64,000 bases of DNA from Oreocharis arfaki (lineage: Eukaryota; Chordata; Aves; Passeriformes; Paramythiidae), in contig VZRR01010918.1 of assembly GCA_013398015.1 (NCBI GenBank), positions 62,001 through 126,000 of the forward strand, read 5' to 3'. The translations under genes were made by a program, and so were the position numbers. Under the pieces are notes generated by a model. The model saw nothing but the letters and a program-made list of their open reading frames with translations, did no database searches and was not told where the DNA came from. Shown piece after piece: positions 38,351 through 52,345 of this stretch. How positions within the stretch are numbered: position 1 is the stretch's first letter; each line of letters starts with the position of its first letter.

Positions 38351-41300
38351 CAGGGCTCTGTGCCACTGGCAATAGAGGCAGATCTCCATATCCCTTTTTT
38401 CATAGTCATCTTCTTTCCTTACGGGAATAATCGGAGTTACATGAGCAGCAGCTAAAGTTCAAGGTTTCACCTACTGCAAGAGATAGAGCTGGCTACCCTT
38501 TCTTTGGTTTGGTATCCCTTCCGATTAGACAGGTGTTGAGGAACACATTTAATGTAGGTAACTTGATGTCCAAGCTGCACAGACTTGGTAAAAATCTTTC
38601 AGACACATTGTGAATTCATATGCTATTACTTTCAGTTCATTGTGAGGGAAGTTATGCAGTGCCACAGCTAGAGGACATCAAATTTCATTTTGCTTCCATC
38701 TTAGAAATGGCCATTTTTTGATGCCATCTACTTACTCTCATAAGCCAGCCCATCTTTGATCACTTGGTCAGTTCAGATCAAATTATTCCGAGATGGAGGA
38801 GAAGGATGCATTTACCTAGCTTTGGTCACCTTGCTGGGCTCTTATTTCTTTCTTCCAACAGGTGGTGGAAGTGAGACCCTGAACCCAACCTTGCTGCAGA
38901 AAGACCTGCAACGTCTTTGAAATTCTAGAGTTGTTTAATCATAAAACAGAATATTAGGAAGATGGGAAGGCAGAAAAGTGATATATTGAAAAGCCCATAG
39001 CACAAAAGCTAACTTTATGCACCAAATGTGAACCCTGACTTGCAGAAAATTCAGGTTTTAATAAGTGCTTTTTCATAACAGAGCCAAGGGATCTGATGAA
39101 AGTCAAACCAACAAACAGAAATAAAATAACCAACAATGAAAAACCCAGAAGTAGAAAGAGAAGTTCTTGAGATCTTCAGGGATCACACCCAGCTAATTGT
39201 TACCCTCTAGTCAGAAATAAACAAGTTTCTTGTTGTCTGACAGGCAAAAAGAGAGGCAAAAGATGTAGGGTGTTAAGCAAGCCATGGGAGCTTCCTGCAT
39301 AGTAAGGTTCTTGGAGGAACAGAAAAATTGAATAATGGAAATGATGTGAGCAGTTTGGTGTGTCCCATGAGTCAGGCTTGCCTGTCCAGTGTCTTTCCTA
39401 CCTTGCAGAATGCTTGTGTTACTGGTCCACCCTGGTGACAAGTTTGTAGCTCAGGAAGTTGTGCTTCTCAGCTTGTGGTCTGTGGAGAGCCTGTGGTTGG
39501 CAGAGCACTTCCTCCTGCTCACTGGTCCCCTTGTTCCTAATCTACTTAAATGTCCACCCTTCGACTCTTTGGTCTACAGCTGATGCTCTGCACGTCCGGG
39601 AGTTTTGCCTCAGCCTGGGAAGGACCAAGCTTAATAGCCAAGGCAGCAGCTGTTCCAGCTGCCAAAGGTAAGACAAAGCAAGGGTCTCCCAAATACCCTG
39701 ACACCTCATAGCTCAGCAGAACTCTCTGTTTCCCACCTACTCCACTTTCTGTTAGAGGCACCATCAGCTTCAACAGTAAATTTTGCACTCTGCAATTGAA
39801 GTCTCACTTCTGTGAGCTTTTCTGTACCTGCTAGGGATTCCCAAATGCCCATTTCTGTGAAAGCTAGCAGGGATTTGCACACGGCTGGACCCTGTTTGCA
39901 CATGGTCATGGAAGTTTGCCCAAGTGGATCAAGTCACCACCCTGCCAGGAAGCTCCATTAACGGCACAGAGGAATCAGGTGTGGGACAGCTCACCTACCC
40001 TTAAACCACTCACCAATTCACCAAGCCCTTACCTCCCTGCTGAAAACCAACAGACCAAGTTACAAAAATGAAAAAGTTCTGCTACAGAACTTGAGGAAAA
40101 AGGTGTCATGGCCACTTGTGGAAGAACTCTAATTCATGTGTCAATTTATTAAGTAACAAGTAGCCACAGAGTTTTCTGCTCACATATGAGACCAGATTTG
40201 TGTCTTACACAGTATGTGGCTCAGCTTGAAGGTCTGATAGATCAGCAGCACACTGGAGGAACCGTGTGGACTCGCACTGTTGCCTGCAGAGCACAGTAAA
40301 GATTGCTGGGCTAGCTTGAAAGAGCTGAGCCTCAGGAGCAGGCTCTGCACAGACACATGGAGCTTGCTGGCAGAATGACCAAGCTTGTGCTAAGCCCTGG
40401 TGCCCTGGCTGCTGCCAATATGAGGTTTAAAGCTAACACATGTGTTTTCCTCATTACTTCCATAATGCACGCAAAGGATGTGACTGCAGCTTATCTGCAT
40501 TTTAACTGAGCAGAGTCTTGCCCCCATTGAAAGGTGAGGAGTCAGATCAGCTCTCCAGAAGCTGTGCTGGAGAAGAGCTGCTGATGTTGTGAGGGACATG
40601 TAACCACTGTCCCTCATCAGAGCACAAACCTGGTGTTCAGGACCAGTGGGGGTTCTCTAAGGGCAGGAGCAGCAGGGACAAGTAACTCAGGAACAGAGAA
40701 GCAGGGGGTGCCTGCAGTGCTTCCTCATGAACCCCCCAATGCTTCTTCCTCATAAATTAGTCAAGCTGAGCAGTAGGTGCCTATAGAGAAGCAGCAGCAA
40801 TAGCCCTGTCAGATCCCTTTGTCTGACCTCGTCAACAAGCTTTCAGCAAAGAGTGCTCTCAAGGAGTGGAGAGCTGCCACTAAATGTTTATTAAGTTTCC
40901 AGCTTCTCTGTGTTTCCCAGGTTCACTAGATCTGTCCCTTCATTTAAATACACAAAGTCATGTATACTCTAAAGAATTGCATATGCATAAAACCCCCCAA
41001 AAAGTACAAGCTAATTCACATTACTGATAGTTCCCAGGTCAGCTCTACTAACAAACAAGCCTTCTCACACTCACAGCCACGGCATGGACAGAAAAAACAT
41101 AAAAAACAAACATCCAAAAAGTCCCTGAAGGAAGAGCCCTTCTTTCATAGTCCCCACTGTTTTTTTTTTCCTTCAGTCTAGCCATTTTCTGCATTCGTGA
41201 ACACCAATGGAATATGCTGCCTGTGGCCCTGCTCTGGACCGGGGCTACTGTATCCTATTGGGGTAACAAGTCCTGGCTGGTACTCACAAACTGTACTGCT

Positions 41301-44300
41301 GCCTTTATGTAACCTTGCACGTATATATTTTGCCCTCAACAATTTGTCTCACGAACATCAACTGTGTTTCTCTTTTTACTCAGTCAAAACATACTTTGGC
41401 AAGTCAAAACCACTTTGCAGGTTTTATTAGCTCTACTCCCTTCCTAACACCCTTAATGATAACTTGTTCTCCCCCACATTTATAATCAGAAATTTTCAGG
41501 GCATTTGTCCTTTGCCAATTTTTCAAACCCAAATTATTCTCTTAGGACTTTCAGTGTATCAGCAAAACTAAAGATTTTTATTTGTGTTCAGGCAACGAAG
41601 GATCGTTTATACTTCTGCAAGGCTCTTCCTTTCAGAGAAGAGAGCTGCTGAAACACCAGCCAAGACAGGGTCAGAGTGACTAGAGAACAGACACTTTCCT
41701 CAACCAAAAACTGCAAACATGTTTGCTGGATAATTCAGATTCTCTGGAAAGGCTTGCGCAGGAACCAGAAGCAAATGTTGAGAAGAAGAGAAAAAACTTC
41801 CCAAGCTTTAAGACCATAATGAATTCCCAGACCTCCCTCACCTCCCTCATTTCAGTGCTCGAGAGGGGCCCAGCTGAGCCGTGACGTGGAGAGAAGGGCT
41901 TGTTCTCTGCATTCCAAAAACACCCTAAGTGTTGGAAGCCCAGGGCACCCCTATTTTTACTGCAGGGTCAAAGTGATGGGCAGAGGTTTTGCCCCTTTCC
42001 AGCTCATCTGGACAGGAAGGAAGATGAGAATGGAAACCCAGGGAATGCTTTTCTACATTGTAATCACCTAACAAAGAGGGGAAAAGGAAACGGAAAATAA
42101 AGTGGAGACACAAATTTCCAATTCAAACTTCATGGAGAATAGACTGCAGTTTAGCTTTTATAAAGCCATTCTGTTTCAAATCCTACATATTCAAAATTAT
42201 TTGAAATCTGCATGATGTTTTAGAGCCAAAAGCCTGGGCAAAATATTTAGAGAAACATGAGACTAGTTATAAAAAGCTATGGCCTTGCTTATCCTGTGAG
42301 TGGAGTAAGTGTAGACATCAGAGGCTAACCACACAAACTTGCATATGCTGAGCAGTTTTCCTCTGTACTAAGAAATATCTGCAAACGCTTATCTCAGTCA
42401 TGGTTTGAACTAGAAATGGTCCTTTTGTCGGGGGAAATAAATCCGCTGGACTTTCATTCTGCAGTATCTGAAGCAGCAGAGCACAGGACTTCTGAGGTCT
42501 CTCCTCTCATAAGGCACCACACAAAGCAGCTTACTTACACACAAATATTCATGGTTTGGGTAAGATTTCCTTTCAGTGTCAGCGTGAATGGATTTCAATA
42601 TGTGGTGCTCTTAGTGAAAAAAATAAATATCTAAATCTGTGAACCTACCCTTTGTCTGTCCTCCTTAAGCCTTACTCCAGCAATTTCAAATGCCTCTTTA
42701 ACTTTGATTAGGCATTAGAGAAATGTGTTTATTACTTGCTTTATTACCTGATAGGATCCCTGCCTGCATTTACACTGGGGCAAGGTTAGAGATCTGCCTT
42801 CCTGAGGGAAGGAGAGGAAGAAGAAAAGGGCTGGTTTGGGTATTTCAGGGATATGGAAGGGTGGTGAAAGGACATGATCCCTCACCACCTTCTAGTGGTC
42901 AACACCTCAAGAACACCTAGGAACAACTAAAAATTCAGGGTGGGAAAGGTGTTCTAGTTTGCTAAGTTAAGCAACCTGACCTGTGGGTTGCCATGGCCCT
43001 CGTCATCCTGTGCTGGTGGGACAGTCTGGGACCAAAGGGCTGGTTAGTGGAGCAGGGTCAGAAATGGCTAAAATGTCCCTGCAGTGACTGACAGCTCAGC
43101 ATGTGACTACAGAACCTGCCAAGCAGCAAGGCAAACCTGTCAGCTCCCCCATACCCCACCAAACCACTGCTGGGACCTCAAAGTTGTTCATTTAACTGTG
43201 TTTATGGTCACTGGGTCACCAGGGCTAAAATGTAGGGAAGTCATGAGCCACAGGCTTTGTGTTCATTGTAGTCTAAGACAATCCACAACACAGCTATCTT
43301 GGTCACGTCCTGCCCAAAACATCCGTGCTGCAGCCACCCCCACCTCCAGGCTGCTATTGCTTGTCTGACACTGGGGCACTCTGACTCAGGGGGCCAGAGG
43401 AGGGAAGAAGGTTAGTGCTGGACCCAGCTCTCTGGCTTGGCTCCCTGCTCAGCTTGGTGAGGCATGAACAAATACAAGACTTGGATGCAGCCCACTGGCA
43501 CCAATCACCCTGAATTACTCCCTGCAGCTGCTGCTTCTCCAGTAAGACCAGAGATCACCATGGGTGCATAGTTTACTAAATGGGACACAACAATTAAACA
43601 CCTAAAGTGAGGCCGGGTAAATCCAGACTAGATCCAGACAGCTAACTCTGATAGCAAAGGGAGACAGCAGAATGCCAGGCCAAGGGACTAACCCCGCCAT
43701 CTATCCCTGTCTCAGGCTGCTCTTCACAGAGCCCCTCCTCCTATCTCTACTGGTTTCCCAGCACTGAGGACCCATCTCTGCTGGGAGGGTAACAGTCGTT
43801 TTCCCTTCTGGCTGGAAAGGTTATCAGTGAGATCCAGCCTAAAACTAACTACTTTATAATCCTAAAAAAGGATTAGAATGGGAGTTCAGGACAGAATTAC
43901 ACAAAAGTGTTCTGTATTACATATTTGTCCTATGGACAGAAAGGAAAGTTGCCCAAAGCCAAGCTCTATCCTGTGTGTTGGTTCAGCAGGAGAAGCTCTG
44001 AGCTTTGCCTGGTTTCTTGTTTTGTGGGGGGTATCAGGAGCGACAAATTCCTTGAAGAGAACTCAAGGGGGCAAAAAAGGAAAGAGAAGAGAAAGATTCT
44101 CGGCAGGCAAGATGAAAGGTTGGGCCAGGTCCCAGGCTGTCATTTAGCCAAGTATGTGTGACAACTTTTTTTGCCTAGAAGTCTGCTAGCAATTTGCAGA
44201 ACAGTGATGCAGGTAGCCAGCAGAGCTGTCCGTCTCCAGACTCTGCTATTTGTTGGTCTCTCTCTGTTTCCTTGGTGAATTTTTCCAAGCAGCAGAAAAT

Positions 44301-45029
44301 TTAATCCAGTTCACAAGGGGCTGCAGCTGCTTTCTGTTCTGCCCAACAGCTGCTTTTACAAGAAAGAGACTTCAAAAGGCTGGCTCTCTCCAGAGGGCCA
44401 TGGGAGGGATGTACATGAGCTGTGTGGATTCCCTATATTTGGCGAAGTTTTCCCAGCATACAGAAAGTTGTCTGTATTCTGTTGCTTTTAACAAAGCACT
44501 TGAAATTCCCTAACAATTCATTAGACTTGCAAAAGCAAAGAGGAAGTACTAATTAACATGGTCAAGAGATAATTTCAAGCAGTAAGACAGGTCTTCCAGC
44601 CCTACCAGGAGCAGTGCTGATACACAGACCCCAACGAGTCACCTAGAGCAAATCGCAGCAGCCCCACCCCTTGCAGGATCATTATCAGAGCTAGGATTCC
44701 AGGCCTGCCTCAGAGAACAACTCTTAGGCTGGGGTTTCATGCTCCTCCTCATCCAGGGCAATGGAGGGTACTGCAGAAAGAGCACCACTTCCACACCCTC
44801 CCAGCACACCACTTTTGCTTCAGCTGTAGAGGCTGTGTAAACACTGAGGAAGCTGCATAATCAAGCAGGGAACTCATCCACCTGAAAGAAAAGGCTTTCT
44901 GAAAAATGAGTTCTGCTCCTAGCATCACCCCAAACTCAAAGAATGCTCTGGCGAAGATCAAGGTTTCACTGCTTAACAAGGATCCAGGGGATTGGACAAT
45001 GAAGTAAGTGACTATAATCAAATCAGCTC

Positions 45030-45125
45030 CATGAATTTGTGCCTCAGTTTCCCTTCCTAGAGTGACAGTACCTGCCTTCAGCTGGTTGTTGGGAGGCTTA
45101 AAATCCATGAAACACCCAGAGATCC
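45030..45125 (+). mobile_element. probable ancient MIR-like SINE relic
   Basis: The order tgtgcctcagtttccc, acagtacctgcc, gttgttgggaggcttaaaat, agagatcc follows the layout of MIR-type tails (tgcctcagtttcc ... agtacctacc ... gttgtgaggctta). It is strongly diverged and lies in RIN3 intron 1. Confidence 0.5.
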
Positions 45126-48100
45126 TTTCATACGCACAAAGACTTCATATTAATCACACAATGTGATTACAATTACTGAAAACACTTCGCCCCCTTCAAA
45201 GTTACCAGTAATACAGAAAGCAGAAATCCTTCACTCAGACATAAATACATTCCCTGTTTAGCAAAAGGCTTACAGAAAGTCTGGGAAAGGCACACACATA
45301 GGCATGTGTATATTCATCTATTTGAGAAGAGCTGCATTCCATAGCACTCCCTGGCTCGCGTGCGTTTAACAGAATATCTATTTAGGAAAATGTGACTAGC
45401 ACAGCCAGCTATGCACTGCTCACATCTGCTAATCCTTTACTGCTCAAGTAATCATCTTCACTTGAAAAAAGATTTATACTATTTTGGGTCAGGCGAAGAG
45501 GAGCTAAGCACTTCAAAACTCTTGCAGCTGATTATCTTCAGGGAAGCACTGCCTTTATGTTCCCCTCCAGCAGGGTATAGAGGGATCTCGTTTCTGGAGG
45601 TGGGTAGAATTACTTTCGATAGCTCAGACAGGTACAGAATGGACAGAGGAAAGGCTTGTGGCTACAATATTTACCATACTGGGTGGCACTTGTAGGTCTA
45701 TTTCATTTGCACAGGTAAACAGCACTGCTCCCTCGACCACAGCTGCTTTGCAGTGCTGTGTTACCAGGTGCTTTCACAGACACATCCTCCTCCCAGACTT
45801 CACGGTTAAAGGACACCGGCTGAAAGCTTGCCTTGCCTCTCTGAGACACAAGCACCTGACAGCCTGGGACTGATTCTGAACTCAGCCAGCTCCAATTCCA
45901 GAGAGTAACTCCAGACTGACACCAGAGCATGGCTCCAACTAAGCCATGTTCATCTGTGTGGTTTAGGAATTCCCTTTGCCAGGGTGGGAGGAAGAGATTG
46001 GCCCTTGTGTTCCTGTATTGTATGAGCACATCGGGGTTACCAAACAGAGTGGTGGAGGGAGAGTGGAGTGCCAAAAAAATACAGCATACACACAGGCAAC
46101 CTTCTATAACAGCCCTGCCCTCCGCAGCAGATGGGGTGCAACCACCGCACAAGGACAACTCTCCTCTCCCTCGTGCACCACAGGCAGCCCTCTCTGGCTG
46201 TGAAGCATAGATACAGTTTGACAGATTTTGACCCTGTGCACCTCTTTTGGTGGGTGGCTCTCCATGGATGCCTGCCTGCCTATTCAGCTGTCTTCTCATT
46301 TAGTGCAGCCAGATCAGTGTCAGAGCCAAGGGGTGCCCAGCACATTTGCATCTCCCACTTTGCAGTATAGACCTGTCCCACCTAGTAACAATGAATTTCG
46401 GAGTACTCCACTGCTGGCTGGCTCTCCTGGAAAAGCTGTGCACCCTCGTTCAAGTGGTGTGTATGTGGGACAGGACTTGGTCACAAATATCTCCTCAGGC
46501 ACTTTTCTCTTCAAATGCATGGGCGGCCCCACTGATTTCACCCCACAAGTGCCATACAATGTCCCCTGTGGCCCATGGCCAGCACTTCTGGTAACCTGAC
46601 CTAGCTTTGAACAAGTTCTACAGCTCAGAGAACACAGTCAGGAACACAGGCCATGCCTACCAGGGCTGTGCCGGCATTGCCTCCTCTCACTCAGCAAATT
46701 CTGGAGAAGAAAGCATCTTCACTAAACCTCTCGTGTATCTGTGCCTAGATTTTAAGAAAGGCATTTTCTCATACAGGCAGACAGGCAGGAATAATTTTAG
46801 AATATTAATGTTTGACTGTGCTTAACATTATAGAAGATCTAACAAGCCTTCCATATGTCTCCAGCTCAGACATAATGACCAACAAATACTAACAATGGCA
46901 AAAAAAACCCCCCACGTACCTGTCCGTATACAACCTCCCTTAAAGTTTGTAGAAATGTAACTGGGGAAACAAAAAACTGGCAGATTTGTGATCTCCTCAT
47001 CCTCAAATTAAACATGCCATAAAGGCTATTTTCTCCTAAAATATCTATAATTGATTGACCAGCAGAATTTCTGAGACAGATCTTGTAACCCTGAGAAACT
47101 GGTGTACCTACCCACGCTGAATGGAACAGTGGTTCTTCAGCTCTTCTCCTATTAACATCAGAATCATCTTGCCTTTGACACCTTAAAAACTCTGAACAAA
47201 TTTTAATTAATCAATTCTTGTGTTGCACTGGTGATTCAAGTGCTGGTACTTAGTTAATCATGTCTGTGACAACTGTGGTACAGACAGTGTAAGATCAGCA
47301 AGCACAAGTTCTTGACTTTTTTGGATGACTTTTGAAAATAACCACCATTTACTTAGGGGTCTGCTTACCTACTTATCTGTATTGCAATAGCATTCCCAGT
47401 CCTCCCTAAGGATAAGGGTTTGTTCATAGCTGGAGTGGGCCCCAGCCTCCCTTACCTGAAACAGGTCCAGTAATGCAGCCTGCAGGTGTGGCAAAGGGAC
47501 ATGTTTGTAGCATCCTTGAGGAGGAACTCATCCCCAGTCCACCTGCCTTGGGGGCCAGCTCCAGTGTGAGATGCCAGCCAGTCAGAACACCACAGACGAA
47601 GAAGATGGAGGTGGAGACAGGCAGATTTTGTATTTGGTTACCAGAAAAGTGACTCTGTAGGGACTTGTGAGAGGTCACGGGAGCTCCGTGGACGTGCGTG
47701 TGTGGGGGTTGAATTAAAGACAACTGAGGGATTCTGTCTAGCTCCTACCTGGCTCCAGATGAGTATTTACTCTAGAGATTCCTCTTTGTTATTCATCATG
47801 AAACATCTACCCAACACCACAGAAAAAGACTGATCTCAAAATTAGGATTAGGTAGTAATGTAGGACATAGCCTGAATTGCAGACCACTGCAAACCAATGC
47901 CTGCTTTGAAATACAAGAATTGCAACTTCATTGCCCTTCTAGCATGATTTTGCATTAACTGCTTCCACTGGTTCTTGAAGGCCTTCTTTAACTCTCTTCT
48001 GCAGTGAAACACAGTCTCCTTTCGTTCTTGTTTTCTCAGTTTTGATCTAGAGAAATCCGAATGTCTTCTTTGGTAGTATGAATACTTTAAAACTAATTTT

Positions 48101-49992
48101 TTTTATAATGATCAAACATCTCAGCTTTGTAACTATTTTTGCTTTAATTCCCCAGAAGGAATTAAAGGCTCCAGGTCAGCAAAATGATCTATGAATCAGC
48201 TGCTGCTCTTAACATTGGGACTGTCAAGACTAGGTGCCTCCCAGCACATCCCATCCCCTGTGACTTTAGGATCACCCAGAAATGATGACATTATAGCAAG
48301 AGGCATCATAGCCTCTCTTTGGTCTTCTACAGAACATGTGCCAAACATGCTTTCCCCTGGTTCTTTCTAATCTTAAATCTAATCAGAAAGAATATAATGA
48401 CATGTTAAATACCTAAATTCATTGTCATTGATTTGTAATTCCTCACAAAGGGCAACTGAAACAATCACAAATATACAGACACCCTTCCCTACACAGGGGG
48501 AATGCATTTTGATACAGTTGGAAAAGTGTGATAGACTTCTGAGACACCAAGGGCTTTTGATGACCATATCTACACTGTACCCAAAATCCATCTGCACTAG
48601 AATTTGACCAGTCATTCCAAACAGCTGCCTGGTCTTCCTAATTAGCCTTCCAAAAAGCTATTTCCTTCTATTCCCAAACGCAAAACACCTTCTCCCTTCA
48701 TAATGATAAAGGCTGAAGGTCTGTGATGGACAATATTTTGTCCAAGTTTCACTGAGACAGTATGGTTTCTGTGCTTTTATCAGTTGACCCACACAAGTGT
48801 TTAAAACTGTCCAGCTTTTTTCTTCGTAATGGATTTGGTTTAGGTATTTTCTTTTATGTCTATTATTCAGGTAATTTTGGAGATTCTTCAGAGTATCACA
48901 ATCCTATATTGTTGATCTTGGAGAAACCATCTATATTTACTGATGAATGAGGAGAAATACGCTATAGAAAAGGTAATCTCTAAAGTATCTGGACCATGTA
49001 CACGTGGTTTGATAAGGGAGGGAGCCAGCTCAAATTTGTGCCAAGCAGCCCTCCCAGCTGGTCTCCAGGACCCACTGCTTTACCTGTGCACACAGAGCAA
49101 GGCAGATATGTGCAAATTACATGTACATCTTTCAGCCTGTGTTGCCTCTAGGTCGTAAAGCTAACACAGTACAAACCAGCACGTAGCCATTTAGGACAGG
49201 AAGTGAAAAGCTATATTTAGCTGAACCTGTAGTGGAAAGTAGATGATCAGAATATTGCTGACATTTGTGCCCGCATTCCTGTGAGCATTGGTGTAAGACT
49301 GTCTGCAGGGCTGAGAAGTTCCTCCTCAGGGACGATATTCCCAGTGTGGTATGTCCTCTAGCAAACAATGGGACAGCTGCCCTCTCTGCTACCACCAGTA
49401 CAACTGCACAACGTGCTCCAAGCATCCACTAAGTTTGGCAAGGACTCACTTACTGGAAGTGTTGGAAAAATTGTGTAACAAATCAGTGGGGTTGTAAAAA
49501 GCTTTTCAGTTAAATGAATTTCAGGAGATTTTTGTCTCCTCCCTACCAAATTCAGGTAGCTTTGTAGAACACCTCCTTCTTTGTATCTTTATAGCGATAT
49601 CCCAATCTTGGTGCAATGCATCTTGAACACAGAGATTTCCTTCCTGAGAAGCACCATCCCCCTCAACCAGAAAGCATATTCCTCATCAGAGCTTGACAGA
49701 CAGCAGGGATTTAATAACACTGATTTATTTCCAGTTGCTTGAACTGTCCCTTCCCTATTTAAACAGCACATCTCACAGGTTCTGGGTGGAGGTTTTCTTC
49801 GAGGAGTACTTTGCATTGGGTCCAAGACTTCCTGAGGCCAGCAGGACTTTTCCCACTGATTCAAATAAGCTGAGATTAAGCCCTTTACAAAGGATGGCTC
49901 TTGAGGAGTTTTTAAGAAATTTTTTCTCGGTTCAAACCTGAACCTGGTAAAAGTTGGTGTAAGATTTCTTTACTGCACTGCAGAGACAAACG

Positions 49993-50141
49993 TGTAGCCT
50001 GGGTAGAAGAACCTTCTGATAACAAAGCTCTTGTGGCCATCTAACATGGGCCACATGGGTTTGATCCCTGTACGGGCTACTCACTCAAGAATTGGACTCA
50101 GTGATTCTTGTGGGATCACAGAATATTCTGTGATTCTGTGA
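49993..50141 (+). mobile_element. tRNA-derived SINE with CR1-like tail (TguSINE1-like)
   Basis: The left half is a degraded tRNA-like head: tagcctgggtagaagaac resembles an A box, then tctgataac resembles the anticodon region of tRNA-Ile, and gggtttgatccctgtacggg is a near-perfect B box and acceptor-stem end. About 25 extra bases lie between the anticodon and B-box parts. The right half, aattggactcagtgattctt followed by atattctgtgattctgtg, is the 3' end of a CR1 element. A tRNA-Ile head joined to a CR1 tail is the structure of the SINE described from zebra finch and other passerines. Mutations throughout show it is an old copy. Confidence 0.7.
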
Positions 50142-50210
50142 AACTCCCATTCCGCAGAAGTCATGGTTTTCACAGCATGCTTGACAGGTTCTCTGCTCTG
50201 CTCTACACAC

Positions 50211-50272
50211 GAGATCAGACTAGACAATCAAAACATTCCCTTCTGAAGCTAAAATCTGTGAACCTATGAGAG
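50211..50272 (+). mobile_element. old CR1 3'-end fragment
   Basis: The stretch gagatcagactagacaatc, then cccttctgaagctaaaatct and gaacctatgag, resembles the 3' end of old amniote CR1 copies (gactagatgatc ... cccttctg ... aatctatgaa). It lies 70 bases right of the SINE and in the same orientation, but is a separate and more diverged copy. Confidence 0.55.
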
Positions 50273-52320
50273 TTGTTCGGTTTACAGATTCCTCCAGTGC
50301 TGGACCTCTTGATGTCTACATTTATCACATGAAATCTGTCAACTGTGATGGTAGGTTTTGTGCCAAAAAGGCATGTCACCAAAAAGATGTACAGTCATTA
50401 CTTCATTAGGTAACCTGGTGTCCCAGAAATGAGAACCACTGTAACCCATCCCAGCTACCTGAGACAGCCATTATCTCAAAGATGTATTCAATATTTACTC
50501 ACAACATATCTCTCTCTCAGCTGCTGTCTGCTCTACTCATCATATCCCACATACATTTGCCAGATGTTAGAGTGAAGGCATATATCTTTACATGAAACCA
50601 TGGTCACCATCGTCAAGCAGCTCACATTTCTCCAGATGTTTTGTGATCTCACCACTCATTAATGTTCCTAGGAGTTAGCCTGACTCTAGGTGAGAATTAA
50701 TGGTTGAATTTCCCTATTTCTCTCCCATAGCATTTTGGAAGAATTTGATTACACTGATTTCTATCCAGCCCCTAGTTGCACTTCGCCCTCATTCCTCTCC
50801 GAGTAGCTGCTAATTCTGGAGGCAGATTTCTCCCCGGTGTCTTTCTGACATTTCACAGACATAAATCAGCAAAACTTCCTTATGGATTTACTACATGCAG
50901 AATAGACCCTAGTCCTTACTAGGAATGAATGCATGGATATTTCCAAGTCGCTGGGGTACTTCCATGACAATTTGCACTGCCGTAGTTTCTGTGCGTGTGA
51001 GTAAACTTTCCCTTTTAACCAGTGTTAAAACTATGCTCAACAGAGGGGCAATCTCAGCAATTGCTCACACAATTTTTGTGCACAGAATTTTAAAATCAGG
51101 TCCAGATTCTCCATCAACACCTTGCCTTAGGTTACCATCTCTCTTGGAAGCTATAAACTCCAAATACTTTGCATAATTTGCACCTAATTCAGTGTAACCA
51201 TAACAGGAAACCAGCTAAACACCATTTAGAAATGTTTCTAATTCTGTAATGTGTTGGAAGCCACAATGTATACATGTTAAAGTGTAATTTTGAGGATCTT
51301 CGGCAATATTATAGGAAGTTAACAGAAAGAGTTAAAATAGATTTTAAAATACCTATGTTCCTTTTTAAGAGTGGAAGATAGATTGAAAAAAAGACCATCA
51401 GTTAATGAAATAAAGGGTCATTCTGTTAAATTGTTCTATGAAGAATGCATGCAGCATGCCCATTGATGCTTCAATATTCCTCCAACCACTTAATTTACAG
51501 TCCAAATCTAGGGTGTATGGCTTGTTTACTTTCTCCTGCAACTCTAGACGAAAAACAAACCTTTGCAAGCATATGGCTCCTTTTGGACAATCTCAGAAAG
51601 AGATAAACAGATGTATCTTCCAGTTTATCATACTTAACATCTTAACTGTCACAAATGCAGGGAGTATCTGCAAAGTGCAAATTCTTTGGTTTACCATCTA
51701 ATAGGTTCCTCTTTCCAGTCTACAGGGATTGGATGCTTTCATTTTTTCCTGACAGCTGTGTGAACTTTGTCCCTCAGTGTTTAACATTACGTGGAACTGA
51801 GGAATTATACCTTGAAACAGGAGCGGCATTGTTCCACTTACTGCAAACAACTGAACAAGGCAAAAGCAGTGACAACTGCAATGCAGGATTCTGCCTCCAT
51901 CCCCCCACTCCATGTGTGTATTTGGGAGCAGCGCTATGGTGAAACCATCACACACTGGCCTGTCAGCAGCAATTTCACCCCCTTTTTGGCTGAGTGTGCT
52001 CTAAGAAGGGCAGCACCCTCTGCAAATGCAAATGCAAGTATCCCATATCTATCCACTCACCCACAGAGCTGCTTCTACTGGACCCCTCACAGAAATATCT
52101 GGGAGCTTTTATTCATGGAAAACAGGCTAAATGTGTCAAATAGATAAGAAAAAGTCTCAGTATCTGGTATTATTGTGGTTTTCCAAGCCGGGGCAGGGGG
52201 GGTGGGTGGTGAGGTGACTGACAGTTTCAGCAGCTATGTAATTTTCCCCCGATTGTTTACAAAAGGAAACAGAAATGCCCAGCTTCAGCATGGGCTTTAT
52301 GATACAACCAAGCCTTGGGA

Positions 52321-52345
52321 GGATTCCAGCCTTATCCTGGAATCC
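52321..52345. repeat. 9-bp inverted repeat hairpin
   Basis: GGATTCCAG, seven bases, CTGGAATCC. The match continues with GG/CC after a one-base bulge. It lies in RIN3 intron 1 about 0.6 kb from the first coding exon. Confidence 0.85.

Noticed and set aside
45703..46299. 198-codon open frame on the minus strand in RIN3 intron 1
   Set aside because: No recognisable family, mixed composition, overlapping frames on both strands, and no splice or promoter context. Locally higher GC explains the lack of stops.
49993..50080. A functional tRNA gene
   Set aside because: The A box and anticodon stem are degraded, extra bases interrupt the body, and a CR1 tail follows; it is a SINE head.
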